IMG/VR virus record: IMGVR_UViG_3300036790_000800
Coordinates: 1 to 28,427 of that record
Length of the DNA: 28,427 bases
Direction: 5' to 3' (one strand)
Origin: a virus
In this document: piece by piece, positions 17,905 to 26,535 of the stretch
Numbering within the stretch: position 1 is the stretch's first letter
Layout: each line of letters opens with the position of its first letter
Notes under the pieces: generated by a model
What the model was told of the DNA's origin: nothing
Seen by the model: only the letters and a program-made list of their open reading frames with translations
The model's database searches: none
Program-made: the position numbers and the translations under genes

Positions 17905-19418
17905 CGCGAGGCGATCGAAATATCGCGTGGATCGAGGCGCACTGCCGGATCCCGGAGGGCAAATTCATCGGGCAGCCGGTGAAGTTGCGGCGCTGGCAGC
18001 GCCGCGAGATAAAAAAGATCTACGACACGCCGACGCGGACCGCGATCATTTCCTTCGGCCGTAAGAATGGGAAAACAGCGCTGGCAGCGATGCTGCTGCT
18101 GCTGCACCTGGCGGGAATAGAGGCGCGCCAGAACGGTCAGCTGTACTCGGCCGCACAGTCGAAAGAGCAGGCCGGAATTGCATTCGCATTGGCAGCGAAG
18201 ATGGTCCGGCTCTCGCCCACCCTCAACGCGTGGATATTGATTCGCGACCACGAAAAGCACCTTTTCTGCCCAGGTGTGGGGACGCTCTATCGCGCGCTGT
18301 CGGCCGAGGTGAGGACGTCGCTCGGTCTTTCGCCGACCTTCATCCTGCACGATGAGCTCGGCCAGGTGCGCGGCCCGCGCAGCGAGCTGTACGAGGCGCT
18401 CGAGACCTCGACTGGCGCGCAGGATGACCCGCTGTCGATCATCATCTCGACGCAGGCGCCGACCGACTCCGATCTGCTGTCAGTGCTGATCGATGATGCG
18501 AAAACCGGTGCGGACCCAACCGTCAAGCTTGCTCTCTACACAGCGGGCGAGCAGCTCGATCCGTTCAGCGTGAAGGCGATGCGAGCGGCGAATCCGGCCT
18601 ACGGTGATTTCCTGAATCCATCGGGCGTGCGCAAGATGGCCGAGGACGCTCGGCGCATGCCCTCGCGCGAGTCAAGCTACCGCAACCTGGTGCTCAACCA
18701 GCGCGTGAGCCAGGCGGCGACGTTCGTTTCCCGGCGCGTCTGGAACAAGAACCGCGGCGAGCCCTCGGAAGCTGCGTTTGCGTCCTTTCCAGTCTATGCC
18801 GGGCTGGATCTATCGGCGCGTAACGACCTGACGGCGCTGGTTTTATGCTGCCAGGACGACGAGCTAGTCTGGCATGTGAAATGCGTCTTTTTCGCCCCGA
18901 CGATCGACCTGATCGAGCGCGCCAAGCGCGATCGCGTGCCCTATGACCTGTGGGCCCGCAAGGGGCTGATTACCCTGGCGCCAGGCGCGTCGGTCGACTA
19001 CGACTTTGTCGCCGATCGGCTGCTCGCCCTGGCCGATTCCTGCGACCTGCGCCAGATAGCGTTCGACCGCTGGCGTATGGACGTGTTCAAGGCCGCCTTG
19101 GCCCGGCGCGAGCGCGAGCTGCCGATGCTCGATCACGGGCAGGGCTACAAGGACATGTCGCCGGCACTTGACTCCCTCGAGGCCGAGCTCGTCAACGCAC
19201 GGCTTCGGCACGGCGCGCATCCGGTGCTGACCTGGTGCGTGTCCAACGCGATCGCGACCAAGGACGCCGCCGGCAACCGCAAGCTCGATAAGTCGAAAGC
19301 GACGGGCCGCATCGATGGCGCGGTCGCACTGGCGATGGCGATCGGCGCCGGCGCGCGGGCGGTGAACGATCCGAAGGTCACAAAGCTGGATCCCGGCTAC
19401 CAGGTGGTGAGCGCGTGA
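17886..19418 (+). CDS. Terminase large subunit
   Basis: A 510-residue packaging ATPase and nuclease. The P-loop is residues 58-64 (GRKNGKT, a deviant Walker A usual in this family). Walker B ends at Asp156-Glu157 (FILHDE). A coupling motif STQ lies at 188-190. The C-terminal RNase-H-like nuclease begins with Asp308 (YAGLDLSARND), and further acidic residues follow around 358-400. The GTG start at 17886 overlaps the small subunit. The protein cuts concatemers and pumps DNA into the procapsid through the portal encoded two genes downstream. Confidence 0.93.
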   Translation: MGTKRLTRGDRNIAWIEAHCRIPEGKFIGQPVKLRRWQRREIKKIYDTPTRTAIISFGRKNGKTALAAMLLLLHLAGIEARQNGQLYSAAQSKEQAGIAFALAAKMVRLSPTLNAWILIRDHEKHLFCPGVGTLYRALSAEVRTSLGLSPTFILHDELGQVRGPRSELYEALETSTGAQDDPLSIIISTQAPTDSDLLSVLIDDAKTGADPTVKLALYTAGEQLDPFSVKAMRAANPAYGDFLNPSGVRKMAEDARRMPSRESSYRNLVLNQRVSQAATFVSRRVWNKNRGEPSEAAFASFPVYAGLDLSARNDLTALVLCCQDDELVWHVKCVFFAPTIDLIERAKRDRVPYDLWARKGLITLAPGASVDYDFVADRLLALADSCDLRQIAFDRWRMDVFKAALARRERELPMLDHGQGYKDMSPALDSLEAELVNARLRHGAHPVLTWCVSNAIATKDAAGNRKLDKSKATGRIDGAVALAMAIGAGARAVNDPKVTKLDPGYQVVSA

Positions 19419-19579
19419 AGCTACGGACGATCGCTTACAACCTGTCGATAGTCGCCGGCGTGGCGCTGATCGGCATCGGCGCCGGGCTGCAGTTCGGCCT
19501 CGCGATAGGACTGATAACCACCGGAGCGTGCATCTTGGGCCTGACACTGCTGATGATTCGCGGCGCGCGCGGGGCCTGA
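19415..19579 (+). CDS. Tiny two-helix membrane protein between terminase and portal
   Basis: A 54-residue frame. The GTG at 19415 overlaps the terminase stop (GTGA), and the frame ends 5 bp before the portal start. The sequence KLRTIAYNLSIVAGVALIGIGAG, then a short loop, then LAIGLITTGACILGLTLLMIRG gives two membrane-spanning helices and a basic end. Small membrane genes at this position occur in some HK97-like phages. No function is assigned. Confidence 0.62.
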   Translation: MKLRTIAYNLSIVAGVALIGIGAGLQFGLAIGLITTGACILGLTLLMIRGARGA

Positions 19580-19584
19580 GAGCC

Positions 19585-21072
19585 GTGTTTTTCTTCCCGC
19601 GCGCGGAGGATCGCTCGCCCTGGGGCGACTTCTGGTTCACGCCGGTGGGCGCGCGCACGGCGACCGGTCAGCAGGTCACAGGCGAAAACGCGATGCGCCA
19701 TGCGGCAGTCTATGCCTGCGTGCGCGTGCTGGCCGAGACCTTCGCCATGCTGCCGTTTTCAATGTCGCGCATGGCCGGCGAAACCCTAAAGGCGGTGACC
19801 GATCACTGGCTTTATCGACTGCTGTCGAAACGGCCGAACGACTTTCAGACGCCCTTCGAGTGGTCCGAGATGATGATCGGTCACCTGGCGCTGCGTGGAA
19901 ACTGCTACCAGCAAATCCTTTCGAACGGCGCCGGCGAGGTCACGCAGCTGATCCCGCTGCATCCAGATCGTGTCAAACAGGAGGTCCTCGATAACGGCCG
20001 CATCCGCTACCGCGTGCGCAGCCGCGATGGCACGGAGACCGTCTTCCCGGCCGGCCAGATCTGGCACATCAAGGGGCTCTCGTCGGATGGCTTAATGGGT
20101 CTCTCGCCGATCGAGCTCGCAAGCCAGACGATCGGCCTGGGCCTGGGCGTGCAGGAATACGGATCGCGTTTCTTCCAGAACGATGCGCGCCCTGGCGGTG
20201 GCTGGATCGAACACCCCAGCCACTTCAAGGACAAGGAATCGCGAGAAATCTTCAAAACCTCCTGGCAGGAGTCGAATTCCGGGATCAATCGGCACAAGAC
20301 GTCGGTGCTCGAGTGGGGAATGAAGTACCACGACCTGCCGATCAAGAATAACGACTCGCAGTTCCTGGAGACGCGGCAGTTCCAGGTCATCGACATCGCA
20401 CGAATTTTCCGCGTGCCGCCGCACCTGGTCATGGACCTGACGCGCGGCACGTTCTCGAACATCGAGCAGCAGTCGCTCGAGTTCATGGCCTATACGATGG
20501 CGCCGTGGGCCGAGCGGCTGGAGAGCTCGATCGAGTTCAACTTCCTGCCCGACGAGGAGGACTGGACCACGGAGTTCGACATGCGCCACTTGATGCGCGG
20601 CGATTCCGCGGCGCGCGCCGGCTACTACACCAGCGGGATCAACGCCGGCTGGCTCACGCGCAACGAAGCGCGCGAAGCCGAAGGGATGAACAAGCTCCCG
20701 GGGCTGGACGAGCCGCTCACGCCGATGAACATGGCCGGCGGCGCGAAGCCGCCCGCGCCGCCGCCGCCGGCGGAGGCCTCGGCGCAGCGCGTCGTGATCG
20801 CCGCGGCCGAGCGCGTCGTTCGTAAGGAGGTCGCAGCTGTGCGAAAGGCCCTCGAGCGCGGCGCCAGCGCCAAGGCGGTCGGAGAATTTTACGAGGCGCA
20901 TATCCGCTTCGTCAGCGAGGCCTTTGCCGTCAGCGAGCAGCGAGCGCAGGCCTGGTGCGCCAACCAGGTCGAGCAGCTGAAGGCCTGCGCGGATGCGGTT
21001 GCGCTCGATTCGATGTTGCGCGACTGGGAATCAGCAGGGCCCGCGCGCCTGGCGCGTGCGATGTATCCGTAG
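19585..21072 (+). CDS. Portal protein (HK97 family)
   Basis: A 495-residue portal that forms the dodecameric ring through which DNA enters the head. Recognisable blocks: ENAMRHAAVYACVRVLAETFAMLPF near residue 36, GNCYQQIL, QIWHIKGLSSDGLMGLSPIE, and the conserved GTFSNIEQQSLEFMAYTMAPWAERLE around 290-315, followed by HLMRGDSAARAGYY and GWLTRNEAREAEGM. A C-terminal extension after a PPAPPPP linker holds a helical segment of about 90 residues. The GTG at 19585 was chosen because the frame upstream overlaps the small membrane gene. Confidence 0.93.
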   Translation: MFFFPRAEDRSPWGDFWFTPVGARTATGQQVTGENAMRHAAVYACVRVLAETFAMLPFSMSRMAGETLKAVTDHWLYRLLSKRPNDFQTPFEWSEMMIGHLALRGNCYQQILSNGAGEVTQLIPLHPDRVKQEVLDNGRIRYRVRSRDGTETVFPAGQIWHIKGLSSDGLMGLSPIELASQTIGLGLGVQEYGSRFFQNDARPGGGWIEHPSHFKDKESREIFKTSWQESNSGINRHKTSVLEWGMKYHDLPIKNNDSQFLETRQFQVIDIARIFRVPPHLVMDLTRGTFSNIEQQSLEFMAYTMAPWAERLESSIEFNFLPDEEDWTTEFDMRHLMRGDSAARAGYYTSGINAGWLTRNEAREAEGMNKLPGLDEPLTPMNMAGGAKPPAPPPPAEASAQRVVIAAAERVVRKEVAAVRKALERGASAKAVGEFYEAHIRFVSEAFAVSEQRAQAWCANQVEQLKACADAVALDSMLRDWESAGPARLARAMYP

Positions 21073-21085
21073 GAGGCTTATCGAT

Positions 21086-21997
21086 ATGCGTCACGCGCTG
21101 CTGGTATCCGAATTTCTGTCGACGCCCTGGGCGGTCGAGCATTCGCGCCTGGCGGTGTTCGCCGGTGTCGTGGCGCGCTGGGCGCACGGCGTACCGCGGA
21201 CCATGGAAGAGTACGACGACCCTTCCGAGATCCAGGCCCGGCGCGATGCGGCGCAGCGCCAGGCGAACACGCTCGGCGGTGGCGTGGCGCGGATCCCGAT
21301 CTTCGGGGCCATCACTCAGCGCGCCAGCATGATGTCGGATTGGTCCGGTGGAACCTCGACGCAGCAGGTCTCGCAGCAGCTCGCCGATGCGCTTTCCGAC
21401 GATTCGGTCGGCTCGATCCTGCTGGACATCGACTCGCCCGGCGGCTCTGTCATGGGAATTCAGGAGCTCGCCGACGAGATCCGCGCCGCCGGCGCGAAAA
21501 AGCCGGTCGCCGCGATCGCTAACTCGATGGCCGCCAGCGCCGCGTATTGGCTTGCGAGCCAGGCCTCGGAGTTCTACCTGACGCCCTCGGGCATGGTCGG
21601 GTCGATCGGCGTCTACGTGGCGCACGAGGATTACAGCAAGGCCCTCGACGAGATCGGCATCAAAACGACGCTGGTTTCGGCCGGCAAATTCAAGACTGAG
21701 GGAAACGACGTCGAGCCGCTGAGCGACGAGGCCAAGGCGCACATGCAGGCGACCGTCGACGCGTACTACCAGGCTTTTACCGGCGCCGTCGCCCGCGGCC
21801 GCGGCGTGCCGGTCGCGGAAGTGCGCGGCGGCATGGGCCAGGGCCGGATGCTGACGGCCGACGAGGCCAAAGCGGCCAAGATGGTCGATGGCGTGCAGAC
21901 GTACGCGCAGACGGTGAAGCTGATGCAGCGGCGAAACGCCGCGCCGGCGGCCGCGCGCGCCAGGGCGCGAAGCCTAGCGCTCCTCGAGCAATCCTGA
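21086..21997 (+). CDS. Capsid maturation protease (S49/SppA-like)
   Basis: A 303-residue prohead protease of the S49 (ClpP/SppA-fold) type. Visible motifs are the oxyanion-region strand DIDSPGG (115-120), the nucleophile Ser151 in NSMAASAAYW, and the Lys general base in SAGKFK (Lys201 or Lys203). These are the serine/lysine dyad of this family. It cleaves the scaffold-like N-terminal delta domain of the capsid protein during head maturation. A perfect AGGAGG (21071-21076) precedes the ATG at 21086. The longer frame to 20993 overlaps the portal gene and is rejected. Confidence 0.9.
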   Translation: MRHALLVSEFLSTPWAVEHSRLAVFAGVVARWAHGVPRTMEEYDDPSEIQARRDAAQRQANTLGGGVARIPIFGAITQRASMMSDWSGGTSTQQVSQQLADALSDDSVGSILLDIDSPGGSVMGIQELADEIRAAGAKKPVAAIANSMAASAAYWLASQASEFYLTPSGMVGSIGVYVAHEDYSKALDEIGIKTTLVSAGKFKTEGNDVEPLSDEAKAHMQATVDAYYQAFTGAVARGRGVPVAEVRGGMGQGRMLTADEAKAAKMVDGVQTYAQTVKLMQRRNAAPAAARARARSLALLEQS

Positions 21998-22100
21998 CGA
22001 ATTCGGGTCGTGCATTGACCCAGTGCCGCGCGCTCCGTTGAGCCGCGCGGTCTCGCCCGTCGGCGAGGCGATGCGTCGTTCAACTCACCAAGGACAAACC

Positions 22101-23432
22101 ATGAGTAAGGCATTGCGCGAGCTACAGGCTCGCAAGGCCAAGCAGGTCGCAGCCCTGCAGGCGATTAACGATGAAGCCGTGGCGGAAAGCCGCGAGCTGA
22201 GCGCCGAGGAGCAGACGGCATACTCCGCCGGCGAAGCAGCTCTTCGTGGCACCAACCAGGCAATCGTGCGCACTACCGCGCTGATCGCCGAGGAGACCCA
22301 GATTGACCGCGTACCGGAACAGCTGGTGGCTCGCATCGCGGCGACCGATCTGCAGGCCGAGCAGGATCCGAAGCGCGGATTCCGCAGCTTCGGCGAGTAC
22401 GCACAGGCGGTGCGCGCGTCGGTCAAAGGGCGGATCGATCCGCGCCTGGCGGCGATTGAGGCGGCCGCGCCGACGACCTACGGCAGCGAGGGATTGGGTC
22501 AGGACGGCGGTTTTGCGGTCCCTCCGCAATATTCGACCGACATCTACACGCTGGCGCTGACCGAGGATTCGCTGATCCCGCTCACCGACCGGACTCCGAT
22601 CAGCAGCAACTCGATGGTGTTCCCGAAGGACGAGACCACGCCCTGGGGGACCGACGGCGTGCGCGCTTACTGGCAGGCCGAGGCGGCGGCGGCCACACAG
22701 ACGAAGCCGAAGCTCGGCACCAACACGCTGCGGCTAAACAAGCTGATGGCGCTGGTCCCGCTGACCGACGAGCTCCTGGCCGATGCGCCGGCGCTCGGTG
22801 CGTATCTGACGCCGCTGATGGCCCGCTCGATCCGCTGGAAGACGAACGAGGGCATTCTGTTCGGCCCCGGCAACGGCCAGCCGCAAGGTGCTTTCGCTGG
22901 CGGCGCGGCGATCGTGCAGGCGAAGGATTTGGGCCAGGCGACCAAGACGGTCACCATCGGCAATATCACCAACATGGTCGCCCGACTGCCTCCCGGCATG
23001 TACAACGGCGCGATCTGGCTGGTGACGCCCGACGCGCTTCCGGCGCTGTTTCAGCTCACCCTGGGCAACTATCCGATCTATCTGCCGATCGGCGGCGGCG
23101 TCGGTGCGGTCCAGGGCGGTGCTGGAGTCGCGCAGAACGTGCAGGGCGGTCCGATCGGCATGCTGTTCGGCCGACCGCTGTTCCCCAGCCAGCACGCGGC
23201 CGCGTTCAGCGCGCAGGGCGACCTGCTGCTGGCGAATCTCAGCTGGTACCGCACGATCGAGAACTCGGACGGTGTCCAGACGGCAACCTCGATGCACCTG
23301 TATTTCGACGCGGACGCGACGGCCTATCGCGTGACGTTCCGCATCGACGGGTCGTCGAAAATCGCGGCGCCGATCTCCCAGGCGAAGGGCACGAACACGC
23401 TGTCGCCCTTCATTCAGCTCGCGTCGCGCTAG
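22101..23432 (+). CDS. Major capsid protein (HK97 family)
   Basis: A 443-residue HK97-fold capsid protein. Residues about 1-70 form the charged coiled-coil delta domain (ALRELQARKAKQVAALQAINDEAVAESRELSAEEQ). It is followed by a linker where the protease would cut and then the core (GSEGLGQDGGFAVPPQYSTDI, NKLMALVPLTDELLAD, LTPLMARSIRWKTNEGILFG). The ATG at 22101 follows AAGGA. The frame is open to 22023, but that extension lacks a ribosome site. It is expected to be the most abundant virion protein. Confidence 0.93.
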   Translation: MSKALRELQARKAKQVAALQAINDEAVAESRELSAEEQTAYSAGEAALRGTNQAIVRTTALIAEETQIDRVPEQLVARIAATDLQAEQDPKRGFRSFGEYAQAVRASVKGRIDPRLAAIEAAAPTTYGSEGLGQDGGFAVPPQYSTDIYTLALTEDSLIPLTDRTPISSNSMVFPKDETTPWGTDGVRAYWQAEAAAATQTKPKLGTNTLRLNKLMALVPLTDELLADAPALGAYLTPLMARSIRWKTNEGILFGPGNGQPQGAFAGGAAIVQAKDLGQATKTVTIGNITNMVARLPPGMYNGAIWLVTPDALPALFQLTLGNYPIYLPIGGGVGAVQGGAGVAQNVQGGPIGMLFGRPLFPSQHAAAFSAQGDLLLANLSWYRTIENSDGVQTATSMHLYFDADATAYRVTFRIDGSSKIAAPISQAKGTNTLSPFIQLASR

Positions 23433-23460
23433 TAGGCGTAGCTGCAGCTGAAACGGTAAG

Positions 23461-23488
23461 CCGAGCTCCGCCTGGCGGCGGGGCTCGG
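23461..23488 (+). terminator. Strong hairpin after the capsid gene, possible terminator or attenuator
   Basis: CCGAGCTCCGCC and GGCGGGGCTCGG pair over 12 bp (one T-G pair) around the loop TGGC. No long T-run follows, so it may be a partial terminator, or an RNA end-protecting or processing structure that sets capsid message levels. Confidence 0.5.
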
Positions 23489-23491
23489 TCC

Positions 23492-23518
23492 CTTCGAACA
23501 CTTCGAACACTTCGAGGA
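23492..23518 (+). repeat. Three tandem 9-bp repeats
   Basis: CTTCGAACA occurs at 23492-23500 and 23501-23509, followed by the variant CTTCGAGGA at 23510-23518, immediately after the hairpin and just before the next start codon. The third copy contributes to the ribosome-binding sequence GAGGAT. Confidence 0.6.
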
Positions 23519-23525
23519 TCAATTC

Positions 23526-23972
23526 ATGACTCCGAATGCACGTCCGACCGAGCATCTCAGCGTGCTCGCGAGCATCGATCCGATAAGCCAGGCGGCCGGA
23601 ACCGCCGCGACCGGATGGGTGCCCGTTTTGAATCACGATGCGCTCCTGGCTCTGATCGACGTTGGCGTCTTTGGCGCCAGCGCGACCGTCGACTCCAAGA
23701 TCCAGCAGGCCCAGGACGGCTCTGGCACCGGCGCGAAGGACCTGACCGGAAAGGCGATTACGCAGCTGCTGGCCGCCGGCGGCAACAATCGCCAGGCGGC
23801 GATCAATTTCCGCTCCTCCGACCTGGATACGAACAACGGCTTCGGCTGGGTGAAGCTGTCGGTGACCGTTGGAACGGCCGCCTCGCTGATCCAGGCACTG
23901 TTGCTCGGCTTCTACCCGACCTTCGAGACGGGCGAGCAGTTCAATCAGGCCGGCGTCGCCCAGATCGTCTAG
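23526..23972 (+). CDS. Head decoration or capsid-associated protein
   Basis: A 148-residue protein, mostly beta with little charge. The block FGASATVDSKIQQAQDGSGTGAKDLTGKAITQL followed by NRQAAINFRSSDLDTNNGFGWVKLSVTVGTA belongs to a common phage structural family whose genes lie next to the major capsid protein. Capsid decoration is the likely role. It is preceded by GAGGAT seven bases before the ATG, right after the three 9-bp repeats and the capsid-gene hairpin. Confidence 0.72.
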   Translation: MTPNARPTEHLSVLASIDPISQAAGTAATGWVPVLNHDALLALIDVGVFGASATVDSKIQQAQDGSGTGAKDLTGKAITQLLAAGGNNRQAAINFRSSDLDTNNGFGWVKLSVTVGTAASLIQALLLGFYPTFETGEQFNQAGVAQIV

Positions 23973-24021
23973 GGGCTAGTCCGATCGGCGGCCGCGCCCG
24001 CGGCGGCCGCCATCCCTCGCT

Positions 24022-24651
24022 ATGCCCCTGAAACTCACAACTCCGCCGGCGCAGGAGCCGGTCAGCGTCGAGGACTTCCGGGCCAATTCGCGCCTGGAAA
24101 GCGCGAGCGGCGATGATGAGCCGCTCCTGCAGCGGCTGATCACGGCTGCCCGCGTTCGGGTCGAGAATTACTGTAACCGCTCGCTGATTACGCAGGAGTG
24201 GTTGCTGACGCTGGACGCTTTCCCGGGCGCACAGACCGTCGGGTCGCAGATGATCCAGGCGCCCTACAACCTGCCCGACAACGCGGTGCTGCTCGAGCGC
24301 GGCCCGATACAGTCGGTTGATCAGATCGCCTATACCGACATGGGCAGCAACTCCCAGGTCACGGATCCGTCGATCTACACCGCCGAGCTGTCCGGCGACG
24401 TTGGCCGCATCACCCCGGTGTTCGGCCAGATCTGGCCGATCACGTTGCCGCAGATCGGCGCCGTGCGCATCGGCTTCACGGCGGGCTACGGGGACGCTGC
24501 TGACATGGTCCCGGGGCCGATCATTCAGGCGATCCTGATGCTCTGCGAGCACCTGTACGGCAATCGAGGCGTCGTGGCAGCCAGCTCGCTTAAAGAGCTG
24601 CCCTGGGGCGTCGCCGCGCTCCTGGACGACTACCAGGTCCAGCTCAATTGA
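24022..24651 (+). CDS. Head-tail connector (gp6-like)
   Basis: A 209-residue adaptor that binds below the portal ring. The N-terminus with PVSVEDFRANSRL, DEPLLQRLITAARVRVENYCNRSLITQEWLLTLDAFPG is the classic HK97 gp6/Phage_gp6 pattern. A variable middle (LERGPIQSVDQIAY) follows, then GFTAGYG...VPGPIIQAILMLCEHLYGNRG, conserved in the family. The stop overlaps the next gene's TTG start (TTGA). Confidence 0.88.
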   Translation: MPLKLTTPPAQEPVSVEDFRANSRLESASGDDEPLLQRLITAARVRVENYCNRSLITQEWLLTLDAFPGAQTVGSQMIQAPYNLPDNAVLLERGPIQSVDQIAYTDMGSNSQVTDPSIYTAELSGDVGRITPVFGQIWPITLPQIGAVRIGFTAGYGDAADMVPGPIIQAILMLCEHLYGNRGVVAASSLKELPWGVAALLDDYQVQLN

Positions 24652-24968
24652 TCGCCGCCGGCGATCTGGACCGGCAAATCGAGATCCTCAAGCGCCGCGT
24701 CGTCAAGAGCGACGCGGGCGAGGAGTCCGAGACCTTCGTGTCGGGCCTGACGGCCTGGGCCAAGGTCGTGCAACAGGCCGGCCGCGACTATTTCGCTGCG
24801 CGCCAGGTGCACGCCGAGGAGACCATGCAGTTCACGATCCGCTACCGGACCGACTTTGATCAGTTCGATCGGATCGGCTACCGCGGTCGCCAGTTTCGCA
24901 TCGCGCACATGGCCGAACTCGGCCGCCGCGAAGCCTGGGAGATCACCGGCGTCGTGGCGCAGAACTAG
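24648..24968 (+). CDS. Head closure / head-tail adaptor protein
   Basis: A 106-residue protein of the Phage_H_T_join kind, closing the head after packaging and joining it to the tail. It reads DLDRQIEILKRRVVKSDAGEESETF, AWAKVVQQAGRDYFAARQVHAEETMQFTIRYR and ends GRREAWEITGVV. The TTG start overlaps the connector stop by 4 bp. Length and position between connector and tail completion protein agree with the family. Confidence 0.87.
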   Translation: MIAAGDLDRQIEILKRRVVKSDAGEESETFVSGLTAWAKVVQQAGRDYFAARQVHAEETMQFTIRYRTDFDQFDRIGYRGRQFRIAHMAELGRREAWEITGVVAQN

Positions 24969-24974
24969 ACCGCC

Positions 24975-25325
24975 GTGGAGCTCGAGGACGTCCGCGATGC
25001 ACTGGTCGAATTCCAGCCAGTCACAGCACTGGTCGCCGGCAGCATCTATTACCTGCAGGTGCCCGAAAACTCGGCGGCGCCCTACATCGTGCTCAAGCGC
25101 ATTTCAACCGAGCCGCAGCGCTCCCTGACTGGGTCGACGGGCGAAGAGCCGACGCAGTTCATCGTCGAGTGCTGGGCGCCGACTTACACGGCCGTGATCA
25201 GGCTGCGCGATGCAGCCCGCGCGGCGCTCGAGCAGGCCGGCCTGCAGATGCAACTCGAGGCGGAGGAGTACGACAGCGTCGTGCGCCTTCATTCGGTCGT
25301 TCAACACTGGATCCTGTGGGACTAA
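24975..25325 (+). CDS. Tail completion/terminator protein (DUF3168)
   Basis: A 116-residue protein (VELEDVRDALVEFQPVTALVAGSIYYLQVPENSAAPYIVLKRIS, given in parts: DALVEF, PVTALVAG, APYIVLKRIS, and later TQFIVECWAPTYTAVIRLRDAARAAL). This is the DUF3168 pattern that caps the tail tube in siphophages. The start is a GTG at 24975, six bases after the previous stop. It lies directly before the tail tube gene, the usual place. Confidence 0.87.
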   Translation: MELEDVRDALVEFQPVTALVAGSIYYLQVPENSAAPYIVLKRISTEPQRSLTGSTGEEPTQFIVECWAPTYTAVIRLRDAARAALEQAGLQMQLEAEEYDSVVRLHSVVQHWILWD

Positions 25326-25337
25326 GGAGCTCACCCC

Positions 25338-25979
25338 ATGCCGAATACAAAGGCACAAGGCACAATCCTCTACGCCGAGTCGGCGCGCGCGGCTACAAAG
25401 CCGATAAGCGCCGTCACGAACGCAAATCCTGCGGTCGTCACGGCCACGGCCCACGGCTATTCGAACGGCCAGGTCGTATTTATCACCGGCCTGGTGGGCC
25501 CGACGCAGCTCAATGATCGCGCTTTCGTGATCAGCGGCGTCGCTGCCAACACGTTCACCCTGGGCGGTGAGGATTCCACGACCTACGGCGCCTATGTCTC
25601 GGGCGGCACGGCCGCGGCGCTCACGATGCAGAACGTCGGCCAGGTCTCCGACATCACGGCATTCGACGGCAAATCTTCCGAGGTCGACATCACGCACCTG
25701 CTGTCGGCCGCCAAGCAGTGGCAGCCCGGGCTGCCGGACTTCGGCAATGTCACCCTGCAGCTGATTACCGACAATGTCACGCCGGACACCGGCCAGGCGC
25801 TGCTGCGCTCGATCAAGAACCAGCAGAAGATCGTCGGCTTTCAGATCCAAACCGTGGACGGCAAAAACGCGGTGTTCACTGCCGGCGTCATGAGTTTCAC
25901 GGCAGACCTGAAAAAAGATAGCGTGCTTATGTCTCAGGTCGCGCTGCGCGTCTCCAATCAGCCGCAGTGGTTTGCCTGA
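25338..25979 (+). CDS. Major tail (tube) protein with an inserted domain
   Basis: A 213-residue tail tube protein. Residues about 90-213 (VSDITAFDGKSSEVDITHLLSAAKQWQPGLPDFGNVTLQL, then TGQALLRSIKNQQKIVGFQI, then GVMSFTADLKKDSVLMSQVALRVS) follow the usual tube fold. Residues about 21-90 (PISAVTNANPAVVTATAHGYSNGQVVFITGL...GVAANTFTLG) are a separate small beta domain of the kind repeated in many phage baseplate and surface proteins, probably displayed outside the tube. GGAG lies about eight bases before the ATG. Confidence 0.87.
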   Translation: MPNTKAQGTILYAESARAATKPISAVTNANPAVVTATAHGYSNGQVVFITGLVGPTQLNDRAFVISGVAANTFTLGGEDSTTYGAYVSGGTAAALTMQNVGQVSDITAFDGKSSEVDITHLLSAAKQWQPGLPDFGNVTLQLITDNVTPDTGQALLRSIKNQQKIVGFQIQTVDGKNAVFTAGVMSFTADLKKDSVLMSQVALRVSNQPQWFA

Positions 25980-26338
25980 TGACGCTGGCCACGCGCGAGC
26001 AGCTGCTGCGCGCGCAGCAGCAGAAGTTCGTCGACGTGCCGTGTCCGGAGATCGGCGAGGACGTCGTCGTGCGCGTCGGTCTTTGGACTGGCGCGCAGCG
26101 CGACGCCTTTGAGGCCGCGCTGTCCGATCGAAAGGAACTCGGCACGCTGCGCGAGAACGCCCGCGCGGTCATGGTGGTGCATTCGGCGCTGGACGAGCAG
26201 GGCAACCGCATGTTCAGCGACGCCGATCTGCAGGTGCTCAGCACGCTGCCCTGGTCGCTGCTGGATCGAATCGCCAATGCCTCGGGCAAGCTCAACGGCG
26301 TAGGGCCGGGGCAGGACGAGGCGGCGGCAAAAAACTGA
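25979..26338 (+). CDS. Tail assembly chaperone, short form (gpG-like)
   Basis: A 119-residue protein (start ATG overlapping the tail tube stop, TGATG) that would coat the tape measure during tail assembly. The sequence has DVPCPEIGEDVVVRVGLWTGAQRDAFEAAL, LRENARAVMVVHSALDEQGNRMF and LSTLPWSLLDRIANASGKLNG, matching phage chaperones of this position. Reading stops at TGA 26336-26338, immediately after the slippery heptamer A AAA AAC. Frameshifting there makes the long form. Confidence 0.83.
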   Translation: MTLATREQLLRAQQQKFVDVPCPEIGEDVVVRVGLWTGAQRDAFEAALSDRKELGTLRENARAVMVVHSALDEQGNRMFSDADLQVLSTLPWSLLDRIANASGKLNGVGPGQDEAAAKN

Positions 26339-26535
26339 GGGCCCAGCCGCATCGCCGGTTCACCTTCGAGCTGGCGCGCGAGCTGGGCATGACCAGGTCG
26401 GAGCTGCTCGAGCGTATGAGCTCGGCCGAGCTCACCGAGTGGATCGCGTTTTATCGCGTCCGAGGCGAACCGGCGGTCTCGCCGGTCGATTCAAAAATCG
26501 CAAAGATCTTCGCGAGGCCTGCCGGTGGCGGATGA
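25979..26535 (+). CDS. Tail assembly chaperone, frameshifted long form (gpGT-like)
   Basis: The same start as the short form, but a -1 shift at the heptamer continues into the overlapping frame and adds 66 residues (26335-26532) before TGA at 26533-26535. The product is about 185 residues. The extension reads HRRFTFELARELGMTRSELLERM, SSAELTEWIAFYRVRGEP, a typical gpT-like/DUF4035 pattern. This region is otherwise unannotated and has no start codon with a ribosome site, which supports its being reached only by frameshift. The short and long forms together act in tape-measure loading. Confidence 0.82.
26329..26335 (+). other. Programmed -1 frameshift heptamer AAAAAAC
   Basis: A AAA AAC in the required X XXY YYZ phase: the zero frame reads GCA AAA AAC TGA. 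The first A is the third base of an alanine codon, counted from the ATG at 25979. The new frame stays open for 66 codons. Confidence 0.85.
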
